DNA from: Halanaerobium sp.
Lineage (GTDB): Bacteria > Bacillota > Halanaerobiia > Halanaerobiales > Halanaerobiaceae
Direction of reading: 5' to 3'
Length of the DNA stretch: 16,130 nt
NCBI GenBank assembly: GCA_003070825.1
Contig: QBLP01000017.1
Location: 1-16,130 of the forward strand
In this document: piece after piece, positions 6,947 to 13,816 of the stretch
Layout of the letters: every line of letters starts with the position of its first letter
How positions within the stretch are numbered: position 1 is the first letter of the stretch
Notes under the pieces: model-generated
Databases searched by the model: none
The model's input: the letters and a program-made list of their open reading frames with translations, nothing else
What the model was told of the DNA's origin: nothing
Made by a program: the position numbers and the translations under genes

Positions 6947-7597
6947 TTATAGTTTTTCTATAATCTCATCAAAATCTATATCGCCAACATTGGCATATAT
7001 CAGATGAGCCTTGCCAACTCTTTCTTCAGGTCCAACTCCAACTGCCTTCATATTTGCTGCTAAAGCTGCTTCTACACCTGACTCCGCATCCTCTAAAACA
7101 ACACATTCTTCCGGCTTCAGCCCCAGATTTTTGGCTGCATGTAAAAACAAATCCGGTGCCGGCTTTGCATTTTCTACACTGTGTCCATCTGCAATTGTAT
7201 CAAAGATGTCTGTAATTTGCAAATGTTTTAAAACTTTTTTTGCGTTTCTACTTGATGAACCTACAGCCAGCTTATAACCATCTGCTTTAAGTTTCATTAA
7301 TTTTGCTTCCATATCATCCAGTATATCAGCTTTAGTAATTTCCTCTAAATAATCCTGATAATATGCATTTTTTCGATCAGTCCATTCCTTTTTCTGATCT
7401 TCAGGAACTTCTTTTCCATCCAGAATAATCTCCATTGACTCCATTCTGGAAACACCGCGCAGCTGTTCATTTACTTCGCGATTAAAAAACAGCCCTTCTT
7501 CATCAGCCAGCTTCTGCCAGCTTTTATAATGATATTCTGCAGTATCAGTTATAACTCCATCAAGATCAAAAATAAATCCTTTAATTTCCTTTGCCAT
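6947..7597 (-). CDS. pgmB: Beta-phosphoglucomutase (HAD superfamily)
   Basis: Cytoplasmic enzyme interconverting beta-glucose 1-phosphate and glucose 6-phosphate, used after maltose or trehalose phosphorolysis. 216 residues. HAD motif I FDLDGVITDTAEYH has nucleophile Asp11, acid/base Asp13 and cap His23; LRGVSRMESMEIIL (46-59) is the mutase cap motif; motif II is GSSSRNAKKVL; Lys145 lies in NAKPAPDLF; Glu169-Asp170 in VLEDAESGVEAALAA bind Mg. These match the Lactococcus enzyme pattern closely. I chose the ATG at 7597 because GGGAGTGG lies just upstream of it; an in-frame ATG at 7612 (five residues longer) has no ribosome site. It follows the 2H phosphoesterase gene by 49 bases and ends the operon before a terminator. 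No disaccharide phosphorylase is in the window. Confidence 0.93.
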   Translation of the reverse strand: MAKEIKGFIFDLDGVITDTAEYHYKSWQKLADEEGLFFNREVNEQLRGVSRMESMEIILDGKEVPEDQKKEWTDRKNAYYQDYLEEITKADILDDMEAKLMKLKADGYKLAVGSSSRNAKKVLKHLQITDIFDTIADGHSVENAKPAPDLFLHAAKNLGLKPEECVVLEDAESGVEAALAANMKAVGVGPEERVGKAHLIYANVGDIDFDEIIEKL

Positions 7598-7646
7598 AAT
7601 AACCACTCCCATTATAAATTTATTATTCCTAAAATGAAATTAAATC

Positions 7647-8222
7647 CTAGTCCAGATCAAAACTTGCTATGATTTTTTCGACTGGATCCAGGGTTGGCCT
7701 CCAGATTTCCATTTTTTCTGCTGCGGCAGAAATCGGGCGAGACATTCCCTCCATAAATAAACAAATTTCTGTTAACTCATCAACCGGGATTGGATTCTCA
7801 GCAAAAATGTTGCTGATTATTGTGATATGAAACATCCACTCCTCATAATTTTCAATAGTTGAGATACCTTCTGCTTTAAGACTCTGATGAACTTTCTCAG
7901 AAAATTCTTTTAAAGATTTAGTTTCATTAACTTCCAGCACCAGCTGATGCTGATCCGAAAATTTAATACAGCTGAAACGATCAACTTCAACCTCAATTTT
8001 GTTAAATTCTCTTATCTTTTTAGCAAGAATTTCTTTAGCCTTATCAACCTTATTTTTCGCTATTCTATCGATTGTTATATGCAGCTGCGGATATATCTGA
8101 TCGGGATAAAGGTTGTAGTGCTCAGAAACTATTTTCTGCACCTGAGCAGCTGTTTCTACAAGTTCTTCACCTGGAATCAAAACTAAAAAATACTCATTTT
8201 CTAAATCTGCAGCTTTTATCAT
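7647..8222 (-). CDS. 2H phosphoesterase / 2'-5' RNA ligase-like protein
   Basis: Cytoplasmic protein of 191 residues with the two H-x-T motifs of the 2H superfamily: LHIT (47-50) and FHIT (131-134), about 84 residues apart as expected. The family includes bacterial LigT (2'-5' RNA ligase), cyclic phosphodiesterases acting on 2',3'-cyclic phosphates, and YjcG-like proteins; the substrate cannot be told from sequence. Both catalytic histidines are present, so it should be active. The ribosome site is weak (GGGG about eight bases before ATG). It starts 16 bases after the ATPase stop codon and precedes pgmB, in the middle of the presumed operon. Its relation to a metal-chelate importer or to sugar phosphate metabolism is unclear and may be only co-transcription. 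Confidence 0.82.
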   Translation of the reverse strand: MIKAADLENEYFLVLIPGEELVETAAQVQKIVSEHYNLYPDQIYPQLHITIDRIAKNKVDKAKEILAKKIREFNKIEVEVDRFSCIKFSDQHQLVLEVNETKSLKEFSEKVHQSLKAEGISTIENYEEWMFHITIISNIFAENPIPVDELTEICLFMEGMSRPISAAAEKMEIWRPTLDPVEKIIASFDLD

Positions 8223-8238
8223 AATTAAATCCCCATCT

Positions 8239-9501
8239 CTAATTTTCCAGTTTTTTAATTTCTGAAATTAAACGATTTTTATCATCAAGAAGTAATATAT
8301 TTTCATCTTCCTCTAATAATTTATTCCAGATCTTTTCTGCTTTTCCTTTAATATAGTCTCTTTTTTTAATTTTAAGGTTAGAAAATAAAATCTTAGCCTT
8401 ATCAGGATAATCAAGCAAAATTTCTAAATTCGCCAGATTACCATGCCCGAAAGGAAGATCACTTAAGATAATCAAATCCGCTTTTTCAATCAACTTTTTA
8501 TTTTGTTTAATTTCAGCTTTGGAAATATCAATAAAAGGTGGTGCTTCAACAATTTCAATCCCCAGCTCTTTTGCAGCCTGCCAGTCAGCATCACCTATAT
8601 TTAAGACACCAATACTCAATTGATAACCCAGATTTTCCAGTTTATAGATAAATTTTTTGGCAGTTCCACCACCAGCTATAATGTGGATTTTGAAATCTTT
8701 TTTTTCAGTCTTACGGTTAAATTTATTAACTTCTGGAACCAGAGTAATAAATGGTCTGTCAGAAAGTGGATTGGTTTTAATTAAAACCTCTGCTTTGTAG
8801 ACTTGCCTGATATTTTCCTCTGTTAAAACCTCTTCTGCCGGGCCAGCAGCAAATATTCTTCCTTCCTTTAGTAAAATTAATTCCTCACAATACTGAGCAG
8901 TTAGATTAAGATCATGGGAGACTGTAATAATTGTTAGATTCAATTCCTGATTCAAATAATTTAAAAGATCATAAATTTCACCCTGATAATTAATATCAAG
9001 ACTGGAAGTAGGCTCATCCAGCAGCAGAACGTCAGGTTTCTGGGCCAGAGCTCTGGCAATTATAACCCTCTGTCTTTCACCACCCGAAAGTTCATTAATT
9101 GATTTACTCCTTAATTTTAGAGTGTCAGTAACTTCCATGACCTCTTTTACAATTTTTTTATCTTTTTCGTTAACTCCAGACCAGCGTTTCTGATATGGAT
9201 GTCTACCCATCATTATAATATCATAAACATTAAAATTAAAATTAACCTCTGTATTCTGGGGAACAACTGCCATTTTTCGAGCCAGCTCTATCGAACTGTA
9301 ATCGTTTAACAGTTTAGAATCCAGGTAAACAGTTCCACTATCTGATTTTAAGCTGCTGCTGATATTTTTTAAAAGAGTTGATTTACCGGAAGCATTAGGG
9401 CCAATAATACCAATAAAAGAGCCTGCTTCAATTTCTAGATCAATCCCCTTAAGAATTTCTTCAGCAGCATAACTAAATTTAATTTTATCTGTTCTCAGCA
9501 T
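8239..9501 (-). CDS. Metal-chelate/cobalamin ABC ATPase (FecE/BtuD) with C-terminal extra domain
   Basis: ATPase of an importer for iron siderophores, heme or cobalamin. Numbered from the chosen ATG (420 residues): Walker A GPNASGKST (34-42), signature LSGGERQRVIIARAL (138-152), Walker B VLLLDEPTSSLD (158-169), switch His196 in TVSHDLNLTAQYC. FecE/BtuD proteins normally end near residue 255. Here about 150 further residues form a separate alpha/beta domain with HIIAGGGTAKKFIYKL, IGVLNIGDADWQAAKELG and LPFGHGNLANLEILL. The glycine-rich strand-loop suggests a nucleotide- or ligand-binding Rossmann-like fold; this is inference. I chose ATG 9501, five bases after the permease stop with GGTGA upstream; TTG at 9513 would extend the frame by four residues and overlap the permease. 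Confidence 0.9.
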   Translation of the reverse strand: MLRTDKIKFSYAAEEILKGIDLEIEAGSFIGIIGPNASGKSTLLKNISSSLKSDSGTVYLDSKLLNDYSSIELARKMAVVPQNTEVNFNFNVYDIIMMGRHPYQKRWSGVNEKDKKIVKEVMEVTDTLKLRSKSINELSGGERQRVIIARALAQKPDVLLLDEPTSSLDINYQGEIYDLLNYLNQELNLTIITVSHDLNLTAQYCEELILLKEGRIFAAGPAEEVLTEENIRQVYKAEVLIKTNPLSDRPFITLVPEVNKFNRKTEKKDFKIHIIAGGGTAKKFIYKLENLGYQLSIGVLNIGDADWQAAKELGIEIVEAPPFIDISKAEIKQNKKLIEKADLIILSDLPFGHGNLANLEILLDYPDKAKILFSNLKIKKRDYIKGKAEKIWNKLLEEDENILLLDDKNRLISEIKKLEN

Positions 9502-9506
9502 AATTT

Positions 9507-10523
9507 TCACCAAATATTTTTAGATTTATTGCGCAGTAAGTAAATAAAATATGGGCCACCGGCAAAAGCGGTAATTATTCCAACCGGTAGTTCCATTGGA
9601 GCCATTATAGTTCTGGCCGCTGTGTCTGCAAGCAGCAAAAATGAAGCACCAAATAAAGCTGCCAGCGGTATCAGCCGTCTGTGATCAGGCCCAATTATCA
9701 TCCTCGCAATATGAGGCACAACTAGACCTATAAAACCAATGCTGCCGCTAACAGAGACTACTGAGGCGGTCAACAGGGATGCTGCTCCAAGTAAAATTAT
9801 TTTTGTTCTCTCTACATTTAGGCCAAGATGCCGGGCACTCTCTTCTCCGAGCAGTAATATATTTAAGTCCTTAAGATAAAATAATATTACAGCAAATGCT
9901 GTTAAAAAATAAGGTAAGATCATCTTAATGTCTCCCCAGGCTGAACCAGCAAGACTCCCCATCAGCCAGTAAACCAGCTGCTGCAGATTTTCCGTTCTTA
10001 AAACCATTAGAAAAGACATCATGGAATTCAAAATAAAACTTACTGCTACTCCTGCCAGTAAGAATGTTAGAACCGGTAATTTATTCCCTACCCGGGCCAG
10101 CTGATAAACTGTGAAAACTGTGATTACAGCCCCCAAAAAGGCAAAAGCAGGTAGAGAATTTAAATTAAAAATAGCAATTTCTACCCCTAAAAACAGAGCC
10201 AGCATTACTCCAGTTCCTGCTCCAGCCGATATTCCAATAATATAGGGATCAACCATTGGGTTTCTAATTATAGCCTGAAAAACAGCACCGGCAACAGCAA
10301 GCCCTGCTCCAACAATAAATGCAAGTATAATTCTCGGCAGTCTTATTTCTCCAATAATAATTGCTGCTGAAGCAGAGACACTGCTGCTGTTAAATATATA
10401 GCTTAAAATATCAGCTGGATTAATCTGACTTGAACCAATAAATAAAGCCAGAAAGATCAAAAATGCTGAAAACAAAATCGCCCCTATAAAGATCAATATA
10501 TTATTTTTATCTTCTCCCATCAT
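9507..10523 (-). CDS. FecCD/BtuC-family ABC transporter permease
   Basis: Integral membrane subunit of a type II importer for iron-siderophore, heme or vitamin B12, 338 residues, the usual length, with about ten hydrophobic helices. Family signatures: RLPRIILAFIVGAGLAVAG (62-80), FQAIIRNPMVDPYIIGISAG, the coupling region GFIGLVVPHIARMIIGPDHR, and the closing ELPVGIITAFAGGPYFIYLL. The N terminus MMGEDKNN precedes the first helix; GGGGA lies about seven bases before the first ATG. The gene starts 41 bases after the DUF1015 stop without a terminator between, and the partner ATPase follows at five bases. The expected substrate-binding lipoprotein (FecB/BtuF) is not in the window, so the substrate stays open. 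Confidence 0.94.
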   Translation of the reverse strand: MMGEDKNNILIFIGAILFSAFLIFLALFIGSSQINPADILSYIFNSSSVSASAAIIIGEIRLPRIILAFIVGAGLAVAGAVFQAIIRNPMVDPYIIGISAGAGTGVMLALFLGVEIAIFNLNSLPAFAFLGAVITVFTVYQLARVGNKLPVLTFLLAGVAVSFILNSMMSFLMVLRTENLQQLVYWLMGSLAGSAWGDIKMILPYFLTAFAVILFYLKDLNILLLGEESARHLGLNVERTKIILLGAASLLTASVVSVSGSIGFIGLVVPHIARMIIGPDHRRLIPLAALFGASFLLLADTAARTIMAPMELPVGIITAFAGGPYFIYLLRNKSKNIW

Positions 10524-10564
10524 TATCAGTCCCCAGTACTGAAATTTGCTTCAATATTTGTAAG

Positions 10565-11848
10565 CTATTTTTTTATTGATAATTTATTAATAACCAGCCC
10601 GGTTAAAAGCTTTGGATAAAAGTCAGTAGATTTCTGTGGCATTTTTTCTCCCTGGTCTGCAATATCCTTCACTTCTTTAACCGAAGTAGGATTTAGAATA
10701 AATGCTGCTTGATATTTACCAGTCTCCAGTTTTTCAAGAGCTTTATCTCGATATCTTATATAGTCTAGATTTGACTTAGCAGCCAGTGCTTTTTTATCTA
10801 TACCTAAATATTTTTCCAGAATAATATTATGCAGAATACTTACATCAAGTTCTTTATAAGCCTGAGAATAATCACCTTCTACCTGATCCAAAACAGCCTC
10901 ATTCTCAAATTCAAAAACATAGTATGCTTCAGCTGCTTCAGCTTTAAAACCAAATACCTTCTTTTCCTGATTCTGATCAAGATAAATATACATTTCCTCT
11001 TTACTGTCAAATTCATTAATACTAAAATCCTCAGCTGCTTTTTCTAAAAACGAATTAACTTCAAAATCTTTAATATTATACAATAATCTGTGGGTGGGCA
11101 GTACCTTTAACCCTGGATCATCCATATTGATAAAAGTCATCAGACGGTGATTAAAACTTTCAACTCCATCTGCCTGCCAGCCCTTTTCTTTACACTCCTG
11201 CTGATAATTTAAAGCTGTCTGATAGCGGTGATGTCCATCAGCAATATATAAATTTTTAGATTCCATCTTTTCTTTTATCTCTGCTATCAGCTCTGAATCA
11301 GTCAGCTGCCAGACTTTATGTAAATTCTGATCTTCATCATGCACCTCAAAAAGAGGCTCGTCTTTCATTAATTCTGTAAATAAATTATTAATTTCATTTT
11401 TCTGATCTGAATAAAGCATAAAAATATGACCAAAATTTGCTTCTGTAGCTCTAATTAACTTTAAACGATCTGCTTTTGGTCCTTCCATTGTATTTTCGTG
11501 AGCCTTAACTCCTTCGCCAGCCTCCAGTTCACCCAGACCAACAAAGCCCTTGCGGACAAACTTTTCTCCTTCAACCTCATATTCCTGAGTGTAGAGATAA
11601 AAACCTGCTTTTTGATCACGAACTAAAATCTGCTTTTTAATCCAGTTGTTCAAATTATCAGCTGCACTCTGATAGCGATCTTCTTTTTTTCCTAAAATCA
11701 AACGCACAACATTATAAGGACTTTGCTCATAATATTCTTCCTGTAACTGCTGATCAATCTTATCATATGGTTGTGTTACTACCTTCTCGAGTTCTCCAAC
11801 CTGCTCCTGGTTATATCTATAACCATGAAATGGAAATACCTTCGCCAT
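10565..11848 (-). CDS. DUF1015 family protein, possible link to serine metabolism
   Basis: Conserved protein of 427 residues with no settled function. DUF1015 hallmarks are visible: an early PYDKI, SPYNVVRLILGK, GFVGLGELEAGEGVKAHENT, EGPKADRLKLIRATEANFG, YIADGHHRYQTALNY with DGHHRY at 204-209, and near the end FILNPTSVKEVKDIA and MPQKSTDFYPKLLTGL. No signal peptide or membrane helix, so probably cytoplasmic. The DGHHR motif resembles that of ParB/sulfiredoxin-like proteins, which include free-serine kinases (SerK, SbnI). In several Firmicutes, as I recall, DUF1015 genes lie beside serA, and here it diverges from serA. I chose ATG 11848, preceded by AAAGGAG at eight bases; a GTG at 11857 overlaps that site. 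First gene of the operon. Confidence 0.88.
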   Translation of the reverse strand: MAKVFPFHGYRYNQEQVGELEKVVTQPYDKIDQQLQEEYYEQSPYNVVRLILGKKEDRYQSAADNLNNWIKKQILVRDQKAGFYLYTQEYEVEGEKFVRKGFVGLGELEAGEGVKAHENTMEGPKADRLKLIRATEANFGHIFMLYSDQKNEINNLFTELMKDEPLFEVHDEDQNLHKVWQLTDSELIAEIKEKMESKNLYIADGHHRYQTALNYQQECKEKGWQADGVESFNHRLMTFINMDDPGLKVLPTHRLLYNIKDFEVNSFLEKAAEDFSINEFDSKEEMYIYLDQNQEKKVFGFKAEAAEAYYVFEFENEAVLDQVEGDYSQAYKELDVSILHNIILEKYLGIDKKALAAKSNLDYIRYRDKALEKLETGKYQAAFILNPTSVKEVKDIADQGEKMPQKSTDFYPKLLTGLVINKLSIKK

Positions 11849-11868
11849 ACTTATCACTCCTTTTAATC

Positions 11869-11897
11869 ATTATATATTTTTATCAGCTTTACAGCAA
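11869..11897 (-). promoter_or_regulatory. Promoter of the DUF1015 operon
   Basis: Minus strand: TTGCTG (11897-11892), 17-base spacer, TATAAT (11874-11869). The start would be near 11862, leaving a very short leader with the ribosome site. It diverges from the serA1 promoter with 81 bases between the two -35 boxes. That stretch is very AT-rich, and I see no convincing palindrome in it. Confidence 0.68.
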
Positions 11898-11978
11898 GCT
11901 AGATTCAGATATCAAAATTTTTGTAATATAATGAAAATATAATTTATTCTTATTTTACTCTGTTAAAGCATTAAATCC

Positions 11979-12007
11979 TTGCTTTATCCTTTCCAGTTAG
12001 ATATAAT
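11979..12007 (+). promoter_or_regulatory. Promoter of the first serA
   Basis: TTGCTT (11979-11984), 17-base spacer, TATAAT (12002-12007) preceded by TTAGA. The -10 is perfect and the -35 has the TTG core. Transcript start is near 12014, about 36 bases before the GTG codon. This is too short for a T-box or riboswitch, so any regulation would be by protein binding or by serine feedback on the enzyme. Confidence 0.72.
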
Positions 12008-12049
12008 TAAAAAAAATTAGTAGCAAGAAGAGAGAAGGAGTGGTAATAA

Positions 12050-13654
12050 GTGTATAAGGTTTTAGTCAGTGACAATATTGCTCAAAAAGGAATTGATATT
12101 TTACAGGAAGCAGGCATGGATGTTGATTTCAAACCAGGACAGAGCCGAGAAGATTTTTTAGAAACTATTGCCGACTATGATGGAATTATTGTTAGAAGTA
12201 TGACTCTTTTAGACGCTGAAGCTTTAAATAAGGCAAAAAAATTAAAGGTAATAGGTAGAGCAGGTACAGGTTATGATAATATTGACTTAGATGAGGCTAC
12301 TAAACATGGAATTTTCGTTTTTAATACCCCAACTGGAAACACAATTTCTGCGGTTGAACACACTCTGGGAATGATGCTTTCACTTTCCCGTAATATTCCC
12401 CAGGCAAACCAGGCACTACACAATGATATCTGGGACCGCAAAAAATATATGGGGGTTGAAGTAAAGGGTAAAACTTTAGGAATTATTGGTCTGGGAAGAA
12501 TCGGAAGCAGGGTTGCCAAGAGAGCCCAGAGTTTTGGAATGAAAGTAATTGCCAATGACCCGTATCTAGCTCCAAAAAAAGCTGAGAAAATTAATGTCCC
12601 TTTACTGCCATTTAAAGAGGTTTTAGAAAAAGCAGATTATGTTACACTACATACACCGCTAACTGATGAAACCTATCATATTTTAAGTCACAAAGAATTC
12701 GCCATTATGAAAGATGGTGCGCGCGTAATTAACTGCGCCAGAGGTCAAAATGTAGATACCAAAGCTCTGGCTGAAGCATTGGAAAAAAATAAAATTGCCG
12801 GTGCAGCAATCGATGTTCATGAGGAAGAACCAGTTAAAGCCAGTAATAATCCTCTACTTAAATTTAATGATCGTGTTATTATGACCTGTCATTTAGGTGG
12901 AACAACTACTGAGGCCATGGATAATGTGTCGATTACCGCAGCTGAAGAAGTAGTTTCAGTCTTACAGAGCAATCTGCCCGAATCACCACTTAATATCCCG
13001 GCAATGGATCCCCAGGAGTTTAATCAGGCTAAACCGTATATTAATCTGGTAACTAAGCTGGGTAATTTTATGGCTAAGTGGAAAGGGCACGAAAGAATTG
13101 AGGCTGTAGAAGTCGAATATGGTGGAGAGGTTAATCAATTTAACCACAAGCCAATGACTTTAAGTCTGGTAAAATCTATTTTAGAGCCGATTTTAGATGA
13201 CCGAATTAATCTTGTAAACGCAATGCATATTGCTGAAGAAAGAGGTATTTCTTTAAAGGAAAGCAAGATTCAAAATGAAGGTGAATTAAAAAATATTATT
13301 AAAATCAACCTTAAAACTGAAACTGGAGAGTACAGTCTGGCCGGAACCTATTTACCAATTGGATTTAGGTTAATCGAAATTAATGGGCTGAGAATTGATC
13401 TTGACCTCTCAGGTGAATTTATTATAGTTAGTTATCAGGATAAACCGGGAGTAATTGGTAAAATTGGTTCAACACTTGGTGAAGAAAATATTAATATTGC
13501 TAATATGCAGGTGGGACGTCAGGATATTGGCGGCGAAGCAATTATGATGATGCAGATTGATTCAAAACCTTCTAAAGAAATTATGGAAAGAATCAAAGTC
13601 CATCTTGATGAACTTGATACTCGAGTAAAAGATTTAAGCTATCTGGAAATATAA
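12050..13654 (+). CDS. serA: D-3-phosphoglycerate dehydrogenase, copy 1
   Basis: Cytoplasmic NAD-dependent enzyme oxidising 3-phosphoglycerate to 3-phosphohydroxypyruvate, first step of serine synthesis. 534 residues, the long form as in B. subtilis: substrate/NAD domains (1-315), an intervening allosteric-substrate-binding domain (about 320-445) and a C-terminal ACT domain (about 455-534; YQDKPGVIGKIGSTLG, INIANMQVGR) that usually senses serine. NAD loop GLGRIG (147-152) with acceptor Asp170 in NDPY; catalytic Arg231 in NCARG, Glu260 in EEEP and His281. Around the catalytic residues the sequence departs from the usual TPH and DVF: it reads TCHLGG and DVHEEEP. Start is GTG with GAAGGAG nine bases upstream. 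Own promoter and terminator; DUF1015 diverges from it. A close paralogue follows 162 bases downstream. Confidence 0.93.
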   Translation: MYKVLVSDNIAQKGIDILQEAGMDVDFKPGQSREDFLETIADYDGIIVRSMTLLDAEALNKAKKLKVIGRAGTGYDNIDLDEATKHGIFVFNTPTGNTISAVEHTLGMMLSLSRNIPQANQALHNDIWDRKKYMGVEVKGKTLGIIGLGRIGSRVAKRAQSFGMKVIANDPYLAPKKAEKINVPLLPFKEVLEKADYVTLHTPLTDETYHILSHKEFAIMKDGARVINCARGQNVDTKALAEALEKNKIAGAAIDVHEEEPVKASNNPLLKFNDRVIMTCHLGGTTTEAMDNVSITAAEEVVSVLQSNLPESPLNIPAMDPQEFNQAKPYINLVTKLGNFMAKWKGHERIEAVEVEYGGEVNQFNHKPMTLSLVKSILEPILDDRINLVNAMHIAEERGISLKESKIQNEGELKNIIKINLKTETGEYSLAGTYLPIGFRLIEINGLRIDLDLSGEFIIVSYQDKPGVIGKIGSTLGEENINIANMQVGRQDIGGEAIMMMQIDSKPSKEIMERIKVHLDELDTRVKDLSYLEI

Positions 13655-13675
13655 ATATATTTAGTATAATCGCGG

Positions 13676-13706
13676 GAGCAGTCTTATTAAGACTGCTCTT
13701 TTTTTT
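13676..13706 (+). terminator. Rho-independent terminator after serA copy 1
   Basis: GAGCAGTCTT (13676-13685) pairs perfectly with AAGACTGCTC (13689-13698) around a 3-base loop, followed by eight T residues (13699-13706). It lies 21 bases after the stop codon, so the two serA genes are separate transcription units. Confidence 0.95.
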
Positions 13707-13748
13707 ACCCCTTTTTATTTTTGCGTCTTAATTTTAAGAATTTTCTGT

Positions 13749-13777
13749 TTGCTTGTATCGTATTTATTAGATATAAT
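13749..13777 (+). promoter_or_regulatory. Promoter of the second serA
   Basis: TTGCTT (13749-13754), 17-base spacer, TATAAT (13772-13777) preceded by TTAGA. Hexamers, spacing and the TTAGA extension are the same as at the first serA, although most of the spacer differs. Start is near 13784, about 33 bases before the GTG. A short palindrome, TCTTAA-TT-TTAAGA (13726-13739), lies just upstream of the -35. Confidence 0.75.
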
Positions 13778-13816
13778 GAAGTTAAATTAGCAAAATATTT
13801 AGGGGAGTGATTAACC

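Noticed and set aside
7601..7639. TATAAT (minus strand, 7616-7611) just upstream of pgmB as an internal promoter.
   Set aside because: The -35 position reads TTTCAT, and the start would fall inside the ribosome site, leaving almost no leader. The AT-rich gap explains it.
8239..9513. TTG 9513 or GTG 9510 as start of the ATPase.
   Set aside because: Neither has a ribosome site; ATG 9501 has GGTGA seven bases upstream and begins directly at the conserved MLRTDKIKFSY.
11898..11978. Riboswitch, T-box or operator between the divergent DUF1015 and serA promoters.
   Set aside because: Leaders are under 40 bases on both sides, and the AT-rich stretch shows no clear dyad or conserved RNA motif.
13665..13670. 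TATAAT just after the serA1 stop as a promoter for a small RNA.
   Set aside because: No -35 at 16-18 bases, and the strong terminator follows within a few bases of the predicted start.
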